NCBI RefSeq assembly: GCF_031583595.1
Contig: NZ_CP134145.1
Coordinates: 3,348,001 to 3,412,000 of the forward strand
DNA: 64,000 bases
Source: Thalassotalea psychrophila
Lineage (GTDB): Bacteria; Pseudomonadota; Gammaproteobacteria; Enterobacterales; Alteromonadaceae
Direction: 5' to 3'
Shown piece after piece: positions 26,920 through 33,776 of this stretch. Position numbers and translations under genes: made by a program. Under the pieces are notes generated by a model. That model was given only the letters and a program-made list of their open reading frames with translations. It searched no databases and was not told the origin of the DNA. Within the stretch, counting starts at the first letter, position 1, and every line of letters starts with the position of its first letter.

Positions 26920-28806
26920 CTACTGCTGATTGTTTAAAAAAACAATATCACAGCTGCTTTCAGTTGGTTTGAAACCACTTGGGGCATTGCGCAATGTGTT
27001 AGACAGCTTTTCAATGTCATATTCTTCACAAGCTAATGTTAACTCTTGCAAGATAGGCTCTAACTCTTGCCAAGTAAGCGAGATTTCATTTGCGGTCATA
27101 ATTAATTCATGGCCAGTTGGTTGAGCCTGCTTGTTTATTAATAACTCTTCATAAAGTTTTTCACCTGGGCGTAAACCGGTTATTAATATTTCTATGTCGC
27201 CGTCCGGGCTTTGTTCATCTTTAACCTGCAGGCCCGTTAACTGCACCATGTTTTTTGCCAGATCATATATTTTTACCGGTTCACCCATATCAAGTAAAAA
27301 CACATCGCCGCCCATGCCCATCGCGCCCGCTTGAATTACTAATTGTGCCGCTTCAGGTATGGTCATGAAGTAACGGTTAATGTCTTTATGGGTTAACGTT
27401 ATTGGCCCACCTTGCTTTATTTGTTGCTTAAATAATGGCACTACCGAACCACTTGAACCAAGTACATTACCAAAGCGCACCATACAAAAACGCGTGTTGT
27501 GTTGTTGTTTTGCGAGAGCTTGTAGTATTAGCTCGGCCATGCGTTTGGTGGTGCCCATAATATTAGTTGGCCTTACCGCTTTGTCGGTAGAAATTAATAC
27601 AAAGGTTTCTACGTTTGCTTCTATTGCTGCTTGGGCTGTATTTAACGTGCCAAAAATATTATTTTGCACGCCTTCAACCACGTTATTTTCAACTAAGGGC
27701 ACATGTTTATAGGCTGCTGCATGGTATAAAGTTTGCACTTTTAATGAACTGATAACTTGTAAAATTCTAGTTTTGTTTTGCACTGTACCAATAAGTGCAT
27801 GCACGATAATGTTGCTATGGTGTTTGCGAATATGGTTATTAAGCTCTTGTTGAATTTGATAAAGGTTAAATTCGCTATTATCAAATAAAACGATTGAGTT
27901 GGGGTTTTGTAGAATTATTTGCCGGCAAAGTTCAGAGCCTATAGAACCACCTGCGCCGGTTACCATAACAACTTTTTGATCGATGTCTGCTTTTAATAGT
28001 TCAGGATTTGGTGGCACCGCGTCACGGCCTAGTAAATCTTCAATAGACACTTCAATTAAGTCATCTATTTTTGCTTTACCACTAACAATATCGGCCATAT
28101 TAGGAACGGCTAACACTTCTACCGAAAATGGCTCTAAATGATCAATAACCAATGCTTTGGCTTTTTTACTCGCCCTTGGTATAGCAAGTAATACATGCGA
28201 TATATTATGGTTTGATATTAACGACTTTAATTCTTGTTTTTTATAAACACTTAATCCATTTACAGTAAGGCCTTGCAACTTTTTATCGTCGTCTATAAAC
28301 GCTACTGGGTTATATTCTTTACCACTTTGTAATGCATGAATTAATTGCCTGCCAGTAGAGCCAGCTCCGTAAATTAATATATTCGATTTTTTCTCTTGCA
28401 GTACTTTGTTTACCCAGTTGCGCAGGGTTAAGCGACTACCCGCACTAAAAACAAATAAAAATGTGGCGTAAATAATCGGAATAGATCGAGGCAAAAAGGA
28501 GTCGAGAACGAGGGAAAGAATAACTAAAGCAACAGATGATAAAAATACAGCCTTGGCAATTGCTGATAATGCTTGAAAACTTAAATAACGAATGACTGCG
28601 CGGTATAACCCTAATTTGATATTTATATAAATACTAAATGGGATTAAAAACAGCACCGTTTGCCAATGCTCTTGGTTTGTAAATTCAACTAGGCTGGAAA
28701 GACGTAAAAAATAAGCGAGCCAAAAAGCACAAATAATAAACATGGCATCAATTAAGATGCTAATAATGCGTTTATATGGTCTTGATAAGGTTAAGAGTAC
28801 TTCCAT
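26920..28806 (-). CDS. Membrane-bound UDP-HexNAc 4,6-dehydratase (WbpM/CapD/PglF family)
   Basis: A 628-residue protein. The N-terminal 130 residues carry four membrane segments, a first Rossmann domain follows (ILIYGAGSTGRQLIHAL), and the catalytic SDR domain begins with VMVTGAGGSIGSELCRQI near residue 282. The active-site region reads STDKAVRPTNIMGTTKR: the usual Tyr of the YxxxK motif is Met, as is normal in this large dehydratase subgroup. These enzymes convert UDP-GlcNAc to the 4-keto-6-deoxy intermediate used for FucNAc, QuiNAc or bacillosamine. With the epimerase at 22296-23255 and the WecA-like transferase it supplies and loads the first sugar. Confidence 0.93.
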   Translation of the reverse strand: MEVLLTLSRPYKRIISILIDAMFIICAFWLAYFLRLSSLVEFTNQEHWQTVLFLIPFSIYINIKLGLYRAVIRYLSFQALSAIAKAVFLSSVALVILSLVLDSFLPRSIPIIYATFLFVFSAGSRLTLRNWVNKVLQEKKSNILIYGAGSTGRQLIHALQSGKEYNPVAFIDDDKKLQGLTVNGLSVYKKQELKSLISNHNISHVLLAIPRASKKAKALVIDHLEPFSVEVLAVPNMADIVSGKAKIDDLIEVSIEDLLGRDAVPPNPELLKADIDQKVVMVTGAGGSIGSELCRQIILQNPNSIVLFDNSEFNLYQIQQELNNHIRKHHSNIIVHALIGTVQNKTRILQVISSLKVQTLYHAAAYKHVPLVENNVVEGVQNNIFGTLNTAQAAIEANVETFVLISTDKAVRPTNIMGTTKRMAELILQALAKQQHNTRFCMVRFGNVLGSSGSVVPLFKQQIKQGGPITLTHKDINRYFMTIPEAAQLVIQAGAMGMGGDVFLLDMGEPVKIYDLAKNMVQLTGLQVKDEQSPDGDIEILITGLRPGEKLYEELLINKQAQPTGHELIMTANEISLTWQELEPILQELTLACEEYDIEKLSNTLRNAPSGFKPTESSCDIVFLNNQQ

Positions 28807-28898
28807 GCGCTTAGTTTTAAATCTATTTTTGTTTTTATACTGTTAATGATAATGGGATTCTATTGGTTAGTATAGTCGAAAGTGACAGAAGGTCATCC

Positions 28899-29019
28899 CG
28901 TACTCCTTCTTTGGTCTTCCCGTACTACTCTTCCGACTTCTCGTACTACTCTTCCGACTTCTCGTACTACTCTTCTGACCTCTCGTACTACTCTTCCGAC
29001 TTCCCGTACTTGTTACGGG
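28899..29019. repeat. 21-bp tandem repeat array
   Basis: Four near-identical 21-bp units starting at 28921, 28942, 28963 and 28984 (core CGTACTACTCTTCCGACTT), with degenerate units at both ends. It lies in the 270-bp gap between the nucleotidyltransferase gene and the dehydratase gene (both minus strand), in which no other gene is visible. Confidence 0.92.
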
Positions 29020-29077
29020 ATCCATTTAGTAATTAGAAAACAGAACATTACTTCCTGAACTTTCTTCGGTATCTAAT

Positions 29078-30259
29078 TTAACTATTTTTAATTCGCTGTA
29101 TTAATCGTTTTACGTATTTGGGTCTTATTAGTTTATTGAGGTGGTGGTAAAAGTGTTTTAATCGTCCAACCAACAAAGGGAATCGCCCTTTGTTACCGTA
29201 AACTATCAAAATAGACTCTGCGCCATAGCCATTTAGTACTTTTTTAATATGACCGTACTTTTCTGATCCACTTTGTCTTTTTACATATAAATTAATACAT
29301 TCAGCTAGGTGCTGCTGTGGTAAATCATTTGATGCGGCAATGGGGGTTTGTAAACGTAATAATTTTTCAGCGGCAAATAAATGTGCGTGCAGCACAGGTA
29401 AATAATCTTTGTTATCAAATTTAACTAACACTTGCTGCCAGTCTATTTGGTTGCCATGTGTTGTAACCAATGCAGCCAAGTTATAGAGTTGCCGCCAATC
29501 AATAATTGTATCTTGATAAGCAGTGTGCGAAAGCTCGCTGTGCGCAATGGTTAATAATATTTGCTGTGTAGGCACCATTTGTAATACCGCTAAGTCTTCA
29601 CTTAATGGTAAGTTTATTGCCTGTTGCCATACGTCGTTTGTGGATAAAATATCTTTATATTTTTCTTTTAATGCCCAGCGGTGTAATTCAACACAGCAAT
29701 GCCCACCTTGCTGTCTAAATAGTGGTGGAGCGTGATGGTGATTTACGCCTATATTATCTAACTCTTCTAATGATTGTGTGTAACCATGTTGATGAAATAA
29801 CTGTGTAGCCTGTTGCCATTTATCTTCTGGTACCAATAAATCAATATCGGTCATAAAGCGGTTACTTATTGGTTTAAATACACCATTAAACAAACTGGCA
29901 CTCCCCTTTAAGATAACAACAGGAATATCATTGTCTTTAAGAATTTGGCAGGCAAATATCGCTTCTTGTTTAATGCCTTGGTTGCGCTGGTTATAGAACT
30001 GTTCTAATTCAGTTAAGTAATCTTTTAATTCTTGATCAAGTGTTTGCCAAACGTTGCTTTTTTTTAAGCTGTTGTGCAGTGCTCCACCAAGCCAGTAGGT
30101 ATTTACTAGAGTAATTAACGGCAAGCGAGCATCTTCATCGAGTAAAGTAATTAATTGTTCTGAGTTATGTTGCTCAGGATGAGTTAACCACATGCCCATA
30201 TCAATAAAGGTTTGCTCGGTGATTTTTGCTTGTGGTGTGTGCTGAGTTACTGCTTGCAT
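29078..30259 (-). CDS. Nucleotidyltransferase family protein (PF14907-like)
   Basis: A 393-residue protein with the nucleotidyltransferase signature FMTDIDLLVPEDKW near residue 138 (paired aspartates separated by one residue), preceded by VVILKGSASLF. The family is often encoded beside HPr-kinase-like and PqqD-like proteins, as here: it overlaps the 3' end of the PqqD/HPr-kinase fusion gene by 13 bp. The reaction in such loci is not established; transfer of a nucleotide or phosphate to a sugar or peptide is inferred. A C-terminal fragment of a paralogue survives at 17001-17233. Confidence 0.78.
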   Translation of the reverse strand: MQAVTQHTPQAKITEQTFIDMGMWLTHPEQHNSEQLITLLDEDARLPLITLVNTYWLGGALHNSLKKSNVWQTLDQELKDYLTELEQFYNQRNQGIKQEAIFACQILKDNDIPVVILKGSASLFNGVFKPISNRFMTDIDLLVPEDKWQQATQLFHQHGYTQSLEELDNIGVNHHHAPPLFRQQGGHCCVELHRWALKEKYKDILSTNDVWQQAINLPLSEDLAVLQMVPTQQILLTIAHSELSHTAYQDTIIDWRQLYNLAALVTTHGNQIDWQQVLVKFDNKDYLPVLHAHLFAAEKLLRLQTPIAASNDLPQQHLAECINLYVKRQSGSEKYGHIKKVLNGYGAESILIVYGNKGRFPLLVGRLKHFYHHLNKLIRPKYVKRLIQRIKNS

Positions 30260-32049
30260 AGTTGCTCTACCAGTTGTTGGGCTTGTTCACTGTTTGCATA
30301 GGTCATTTGGTATGCACTTATTTTTTCACAATATTGAATGAGTTGGTCTACCCTGTCTGGTGTTAATTCTACTCCTAGCTGGTAACCACCGTTAGTTACT
30401 AGGGCTATGGTTTCTACTACGGATAGTTGTGTTGCGTTTGGGGTTGCTTCTTTTTGATAGTTTGGGCTGAGCAAAAAGGTTGATGTGTTAGGTACTTCGT
30501 CTAAGGTATTAGGAACTAGGAACGAGGAACTAGGTGCCCCATCAACTTCTTCCTGACGTAAGTCAGAATCTATTCCTTTTAATTGCGCTTCGTTTGAAGA
30601 ATCCGTATCAATTACAGAATGACTGCTCAGCGCTTCGCTTGTGGTTTCCCGAACAAGTTGTGAATGACTGCTCAGCGCTTCGCTTGTGGTTTCCCGAACA
30701 AGTTGTGAATGACAGTTCCCACCATTGTCATTGCCGCGTTCCTCTTCACCATTGCCGCATTCCTCTCCGTCATTGCCGCGTTCCTCTTCATCATTGCCGC
30801 ATTCCTCTCCGTCATTGCCGCGAAGGCGGTAATCCATGCCTGCTATTTGCTCTGGCCATATGTATTTTAATATACGGCCGTCTACTCTATGCCATTCTGG
30901 TTGGTCAACAATTTCAGGGTAAAGCTTAGCAATGTGTTGCCAGCTGCCCGATTTAATTGCCATTGGTAGGGCTAGTGTTGTTAAATTAAAATCATTGTTT
31001 AATGCTATGATTTCATCTGAATATACTGAGAAGTTTTGCTTTGATAGCTCGGCTGTTAGTGTTGATTTTCCTGCCCCTGATACGCCAGGTAGGAGGATGG
31101 TAACAGAGGGGCACGAGGAATTAGGTGCTAAGGACGAAGGACTAAGGGATGAGGAGCTAGGAACTAGGAATGAGGAACTAGGAGCTCCCTCGTCGTCATT
31201 ACCGCGCTCTTCTCCGTCTTCCTCGCGCACGACTCCAGGGACGGAGGAGGTAGAGCGAAGCAGGATGCCAGAGCCGATGCGGGGATCCATGTTTTTTTGT
31301 TCTGACGCTTCGCTTGTGGTTTCCCGAACGAGTCGGGAATGACGACTTTCAGTTTCACAGGAGTATTTCCCTGCTCCGTCACATTCACGCGCTCCTCCGT
31401 CATTAACGCGAAGGCGGTAATCCATTGTTGTTAACGCAGCGCCGTGAAAACCAAAACAGTAGTCACTGTGCTGGTAAGCGAGTATTTGTAAACGGTCTAT
31501 AAACACTGGTATTACTTGATTTTGTTTTAAGCCTTCTTCAACTACAATATCGTTTGATATAAGTAAGTAGTTACCCTTATATATTGCGATCTCAATAGCA
31601 AACTGTACTTCGTTTGGCGTAGTTATTTGAATTGGTGCAAGTAGAGCTTTGATCTCGGATAGTAAGCGTTCATCATCACAGGTTATGGCAAAGGTCGCGC
31701 TGGCTACTTTTACGCAAAATGCGTGCTGTTGTGGTTGCTGAATTATATGATTTTGCAGTTCAGGGTATAAACCATCGGCATAAGTTCTTTGCTCTTGTGT
31801 ATTTTTAAATAATACTTTTACTTGCTCTAAGCTTGGCTTAAGTTGCTCTTTGCTTAGATTACTGTGCTGTTGTAATTCAATTATTGCTTGCTCATTCGTT
31901 AAGCCTTCATCTAAGGCAATTAACAAAGCAATAGATATTGGTTCAATTTGTGACAGCTCTTTTTGACCTTGATGGAATACTAAGCCTTTATCCTCACTTA
32001 ACCATAACGTTAAATGAGGAGCGTTTAGTTGAATTTTTTCAAACTGCAT
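30247..32049 (-). CDS. PqqD-like/HPr-kinase-like fusion with two repeat-derived insertions
   Basis: A 600-residue protein. The first 90 residues or so, including EPISIALLIALDEGLTNEQA, look like a PqqD-type winged helix. Residues 100-207 lead up to FGFHGAALTT, and the kinase P-loop LLPGVSGAGKSTLTAEL lies at 319-335, followed by FSVYSDEIIAL. This is the arrangement seen in HPr-kinase-related proteins of about 300-370 residues. Residues 208-313 and 404-525 are foreign: they are translated dispersed repeats (MDYRLRGNDG, SRLVRETTSEA, EERGND, PSSSFLVPSSS). Without them the length would be near 372. The frame stays open across both, so the protein may still be made; whether it folds is unknown. Confidence 0.75.
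   Translation of the reverse strand: MQFEKIQLNAPHLTLWLSEDKGLVFHQGQKELSQIEPISIALLIALDEGLTNEQAIIELQQHSNLSKEQLKPSLEQVKVLFKNTQEQRTYADGLYPELQNHIIQQPQQHAFCVKVASATFAITCDDERLLSEIKALLAPIQITTPNEVQFAIEIAIYKGNYLLISNDIVVEEGLKQNQVIPVFIDRLQILAYQHSDYCFGFHGAALTTMDYRLRVNDGGARECDGAGKYSCETESRHSRLVRETTSEASEQKNMDPRIGSGILLRSTSSVPGVVREEDGEERGNDDEGAPSSSFLVPSSSSLSPSSLAPNSSCPSVTILLPGVSGAGKSTLTAELSKQNFSVYSDEIIALNNDFNLTTLALPMAIKSGSWQHIAKLYPEIVDQPEWHRVDGRILKYIWPEQIAGMDYRLRGNDGEECGNDEEERGNDGEECGNGEEERGNDNGGNCHSQLVRETTSEALSSHSQLVRETTSEALSSHSVIDTDSSNEAQLKGIDSDLRQEEVDGAPSSSFLVPNTLDEVPNTSTFLLSPNYQKEATPNATQLSVVETIALVTNGGYQLGVELTPDRVDQLIQYCEKISAYQMTYANSEQAQQLVEQLCKQ
30475..30840. repeat. In-frame repeat insertion 2 in HPr-kinase-like gene
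   Basis: A cluster of repeats inside the coding region: two exact 45-bp units at 30617-30706, four 21-bp units at 30729-30812 (CATTGCCGCGTTCCTCTTCA type alternating with a variant), a GGCGGTAATCCATG REP-like end at 30820-30840, and TAGGAAC-like heptamers near 30510-30540. All unit lengths are multiples of three except the heptamers, whose decayed copies avoid stops in the coding frame. Confidence 0.9.
31110..31425. repeat. In-frame repeat insertion 1 in HPr-kinase-like gene
   Basis: Contains decayed TAGGAAC heptamers at about 31108-31190, a stretch resembling GGGGATCCATG elements, one copy of the CGCTTGTGGTTTCCCGAAC element near 31310-31340 and a GCGAAGGCGGTAATCCAT REP-like end at about 31406-31425. 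It separates the AALTT segment from the P-loop. Confidence 0.88.
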
Positions 32050-32072
32050 GGAAAGTATTTATAAAACTAAGA

Positions 32073-32708
32073 TTATTTACGACGCACAATGTGAGCCGGA
32101 CAGCCTACTACGGTAACTTCTGCAGGGACGTCGTTAAGAATTACTGCACCGGCACCAGTAATTACCGTATGCCCTATGCTAATTTGGTGGATTAAGTTAG
32201 AACCAATACCAATCCAACAGTAATTACCTACATTAACCTCTGCCGCTATGTTCACGCCTGGCGAGATATGTACAAACGCATCTATAGTACAACTGTGATC
32301 AATATTAGCGCCGGTGTTAATAATTGACCCTTCGCCTATTTTTGTACCGTAGTTGATGCAAGCATTGGCAACGATCATAGCCCCGGCACCTATTTCACAA
32401 AAATTACTTACCGTGGCGTCTTTTGATATAAGGGTAGCAATATTCAAACCTAACGTTTTAAACTGAGTTAGCTTTAAGTCTCGGCGTTTATTATGGCTAA
32501 GAGCAATAAAAATTTCATCGTAGTTGTTGCCGTGGTCAATTAAGTCTTGTTCGTTACCTACTATTTGCCAGTGACCACACTTAGTTTCTTTAGGAAATTG
32601 ATCGTCAAAGAAGTAAACTTCGTAGCCGTTTTGTTGGGCGATTTCTGCGGCTACTTTACCGTGATCGGCTATGCCTAATATGGCGAGTGTTTTTGGTTGT
32701 AAAGGCAT
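32073..32708 (-). CDS. NeuD/PglD-type sugar O/N-acetyltransferase
   Basis: A 211-residue protein. The N-terminal PglD Rossmann domain reads LAILGIADHGKVAAEIA, and the left-handed beta-helix follows with hexapeptide repeats (ATVSNFCEIGAGAMIVANACI, INTGANIDHSCTIDAFVHISPGV). The histidine in NIDHSC matches the catalytic base of PglD/NeuD enzymes. It should acetylate an amino or hydroxyl group of a nucleotide-activated sugar in the cytoplasm. It could act on the 4-amino sugar derived from the dehydratase product, though no aminotransferase is visible here. It sits 23 bp upstream of the HPr-kinase-like gene. Confidence 0.87.
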   Translation of the reverse strand: MPLQPKTLAILGIADHGKVAAEIAQQNGYEVYFFDDQFPKETKCGHWQIVGNEQDLIDHGNNYDEIFIALSHNKRRDLKLTQFKTLGLNIATLISKDATVSNFCEIGAGAMIVANACINYGTKIGEGSIINTGANIDHSCTIDAFVHISPGVNIAAEVNVGNYCWIGIGSNLIHQISIGHTVITGAGAVILNDVPAEVTVVGCPAHIVRRK

Positions 32709-32981
32709 TAAAGGTTTCCTTAGGAGAATAGACGGGATACAGGTTTCATTTAGAATACAAGGTTGGGATAAATATACAATAGGTGTAAATCAAAAAATGT
32801 ATTCATTTTGGCATTTCGCTATTGGTTGGCGTGAATTTAAATCATGGATGATTTAACTTAGAATTACCATGGATGGTATAAATTCTGTATTCGCGCGTTA
32901 TGGCGCAGCCACTTTCCCCTTCGGGGATTACGTCCGAATGAATTCGGACCAACCGGGTACTACGTTAGTTTTAATTCGGAA
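32709..32981. repeat. Repeat-rich gap including GTCCGAAT palindrome
   Basis: About 270 bp with no gene. Near 32822 is a TTGGCGTGAATTTA element, at about 32890-32903 TTCGCGCGTTATGGC, at 32918-32928 a CCCCTTCGGGG-type hairpin and at 32932-32949 GTCCGAATGAATTCGGAC. The same order occurs at 15853-15930, so it is a dispersed composite element. Confidence 0.8.
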
Positions 32982-33671
32982 CTAGAGTAAGTTTTGGTAA
33001 TAGAGAATTTGCGGTTGAAGCTGTTGCATCATTTGGTTTAGCTTTAGCTCATTGCTTTGATCTAAAGCATCAATAAGTTTAAGCCACACTAATTGTACTT
33101 CAGGGGTGTTTTTGCCAAATTGATGGGCATTTTGTAAGTAATGCACCATATGCTGGTCAAACTCGCCCAAGTGCCATTTGTTTAATGCTAATGCAGCCCA
33201 AGTTGCAGGCCATGTTGGTCGTAACTTAGTTGATTGTAAATATAAGCTATTGGCTTCTTTTAACGTGGACAATGTCGCAGCGTTTAATCGCACCGCCCAT
33301 TCAAATATTTGTGCTTTTTTTTCTAAATATTGTGGGTGTTGATGTAGAAAAATAGCAGTATCGATAGATGATAACATTTCACTGTATGCCAAGTTGAAAT
33401 GCTCTGCTTTTGTTTGCGGTTTTACTTTGGCGTAATTCTTATTTGGCTTTATCACACTGGCATAGGTTTTTGTGATGTTGCTTAATTTGTTTTCAGCACT
33501 TTTAAAGTATAAATTGGCTGTGCCCCATTTGGCAGCAACTAACATTAATAGCACCAAAATGGTGGTAATGATTGCTTTCACCACAGGTTCTTTCAGCCTA
33601 TCACGAGATTCTGCGTGTTTTAGCTGCTTTAATTGGTTTATGTATTCTTCTAGTTTTATTATAAAATTCAT
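32982..33671 (-). CDS. VpsP-like single-TM polysaccharide biosynthesis protein
   Basis: A 229-residue protein with a short cytoplasmic N-terminus, one membrane segment at about residues 33-52 (IITTILVLLMLVAAKWG) and a helical periplasmic part rich in Trp/Leu repeats (LRPTWPATWAALALNKWHLG) resembling TPR-like helices. Its size, topology and position directly after a Wzc-like kinase recall VpsP family proteins of Vibrio-type operons. The family has no proven activity; a scaffold or accessory role in export is inferred. Confidence 0.6.
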   Translation of the reverse strand: MNFIIKLEEYINQLKQLKHAESRDRLKEPVVKAIITTILVLLMLVAAKWGTANLYFKSAENKLSNITKTYASVIKPNKNYAKVKPQTKAEHFNLAYSEMLSSIDTAIFLHQHPQYLEKKAQIFEWAVRLNAATLSTLKEANSLYLQSTKLRPTWPATWAALALNKWHLGEFDQHMVHYLQNAHQFGKNTPEVQLVWLKLIDALDQSNELKLNQMMQQLQPQILYYQNLL

Positions 33672-33679
33672 ATTTTTAC

Positions 33680-33776
33680 ACTATCGTTTCGAATACGCTT
33701 TGCTTCGATAACTACTTCGTCATTCGTAGCCACGTAGTGACGTATTCGAAGTAGCGAAGTTACGTATTCGTAACTT
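33680..33776. repeat. Long palindromic CGAATACG element at the wzc-2 stop codon
   Basis: Imperfect inverted repeat of about 95 bp: TTTCGAATACGCTTTGCTTCG on the left mirrors CGAAGTAGCGAAGTTACGTATTCG on the right. It ends in GTAACTTAG; the TTA in this end is the stop codon of the adjacent minus-strand kinase gene. Similar elements are at 54965-55099 and 57612-57774. Confidence 0.85.

Noticed and set aside
26920..28806. Inactive dehydratase because the YxxxK tyrosine is replaced by Met
   Set aside because: The Met is a normal feature of the large membrane-bound WbpM/PglF subgroup, so it does not indicate loss of function.
30534..31342. Plus-strand open frames opposite the HPr-kinase-like gene
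   Set aside because: They cover the repeat insertions in the antisense direction and encode low-complexity repeats; the minus-strand frame has the conserved domains.
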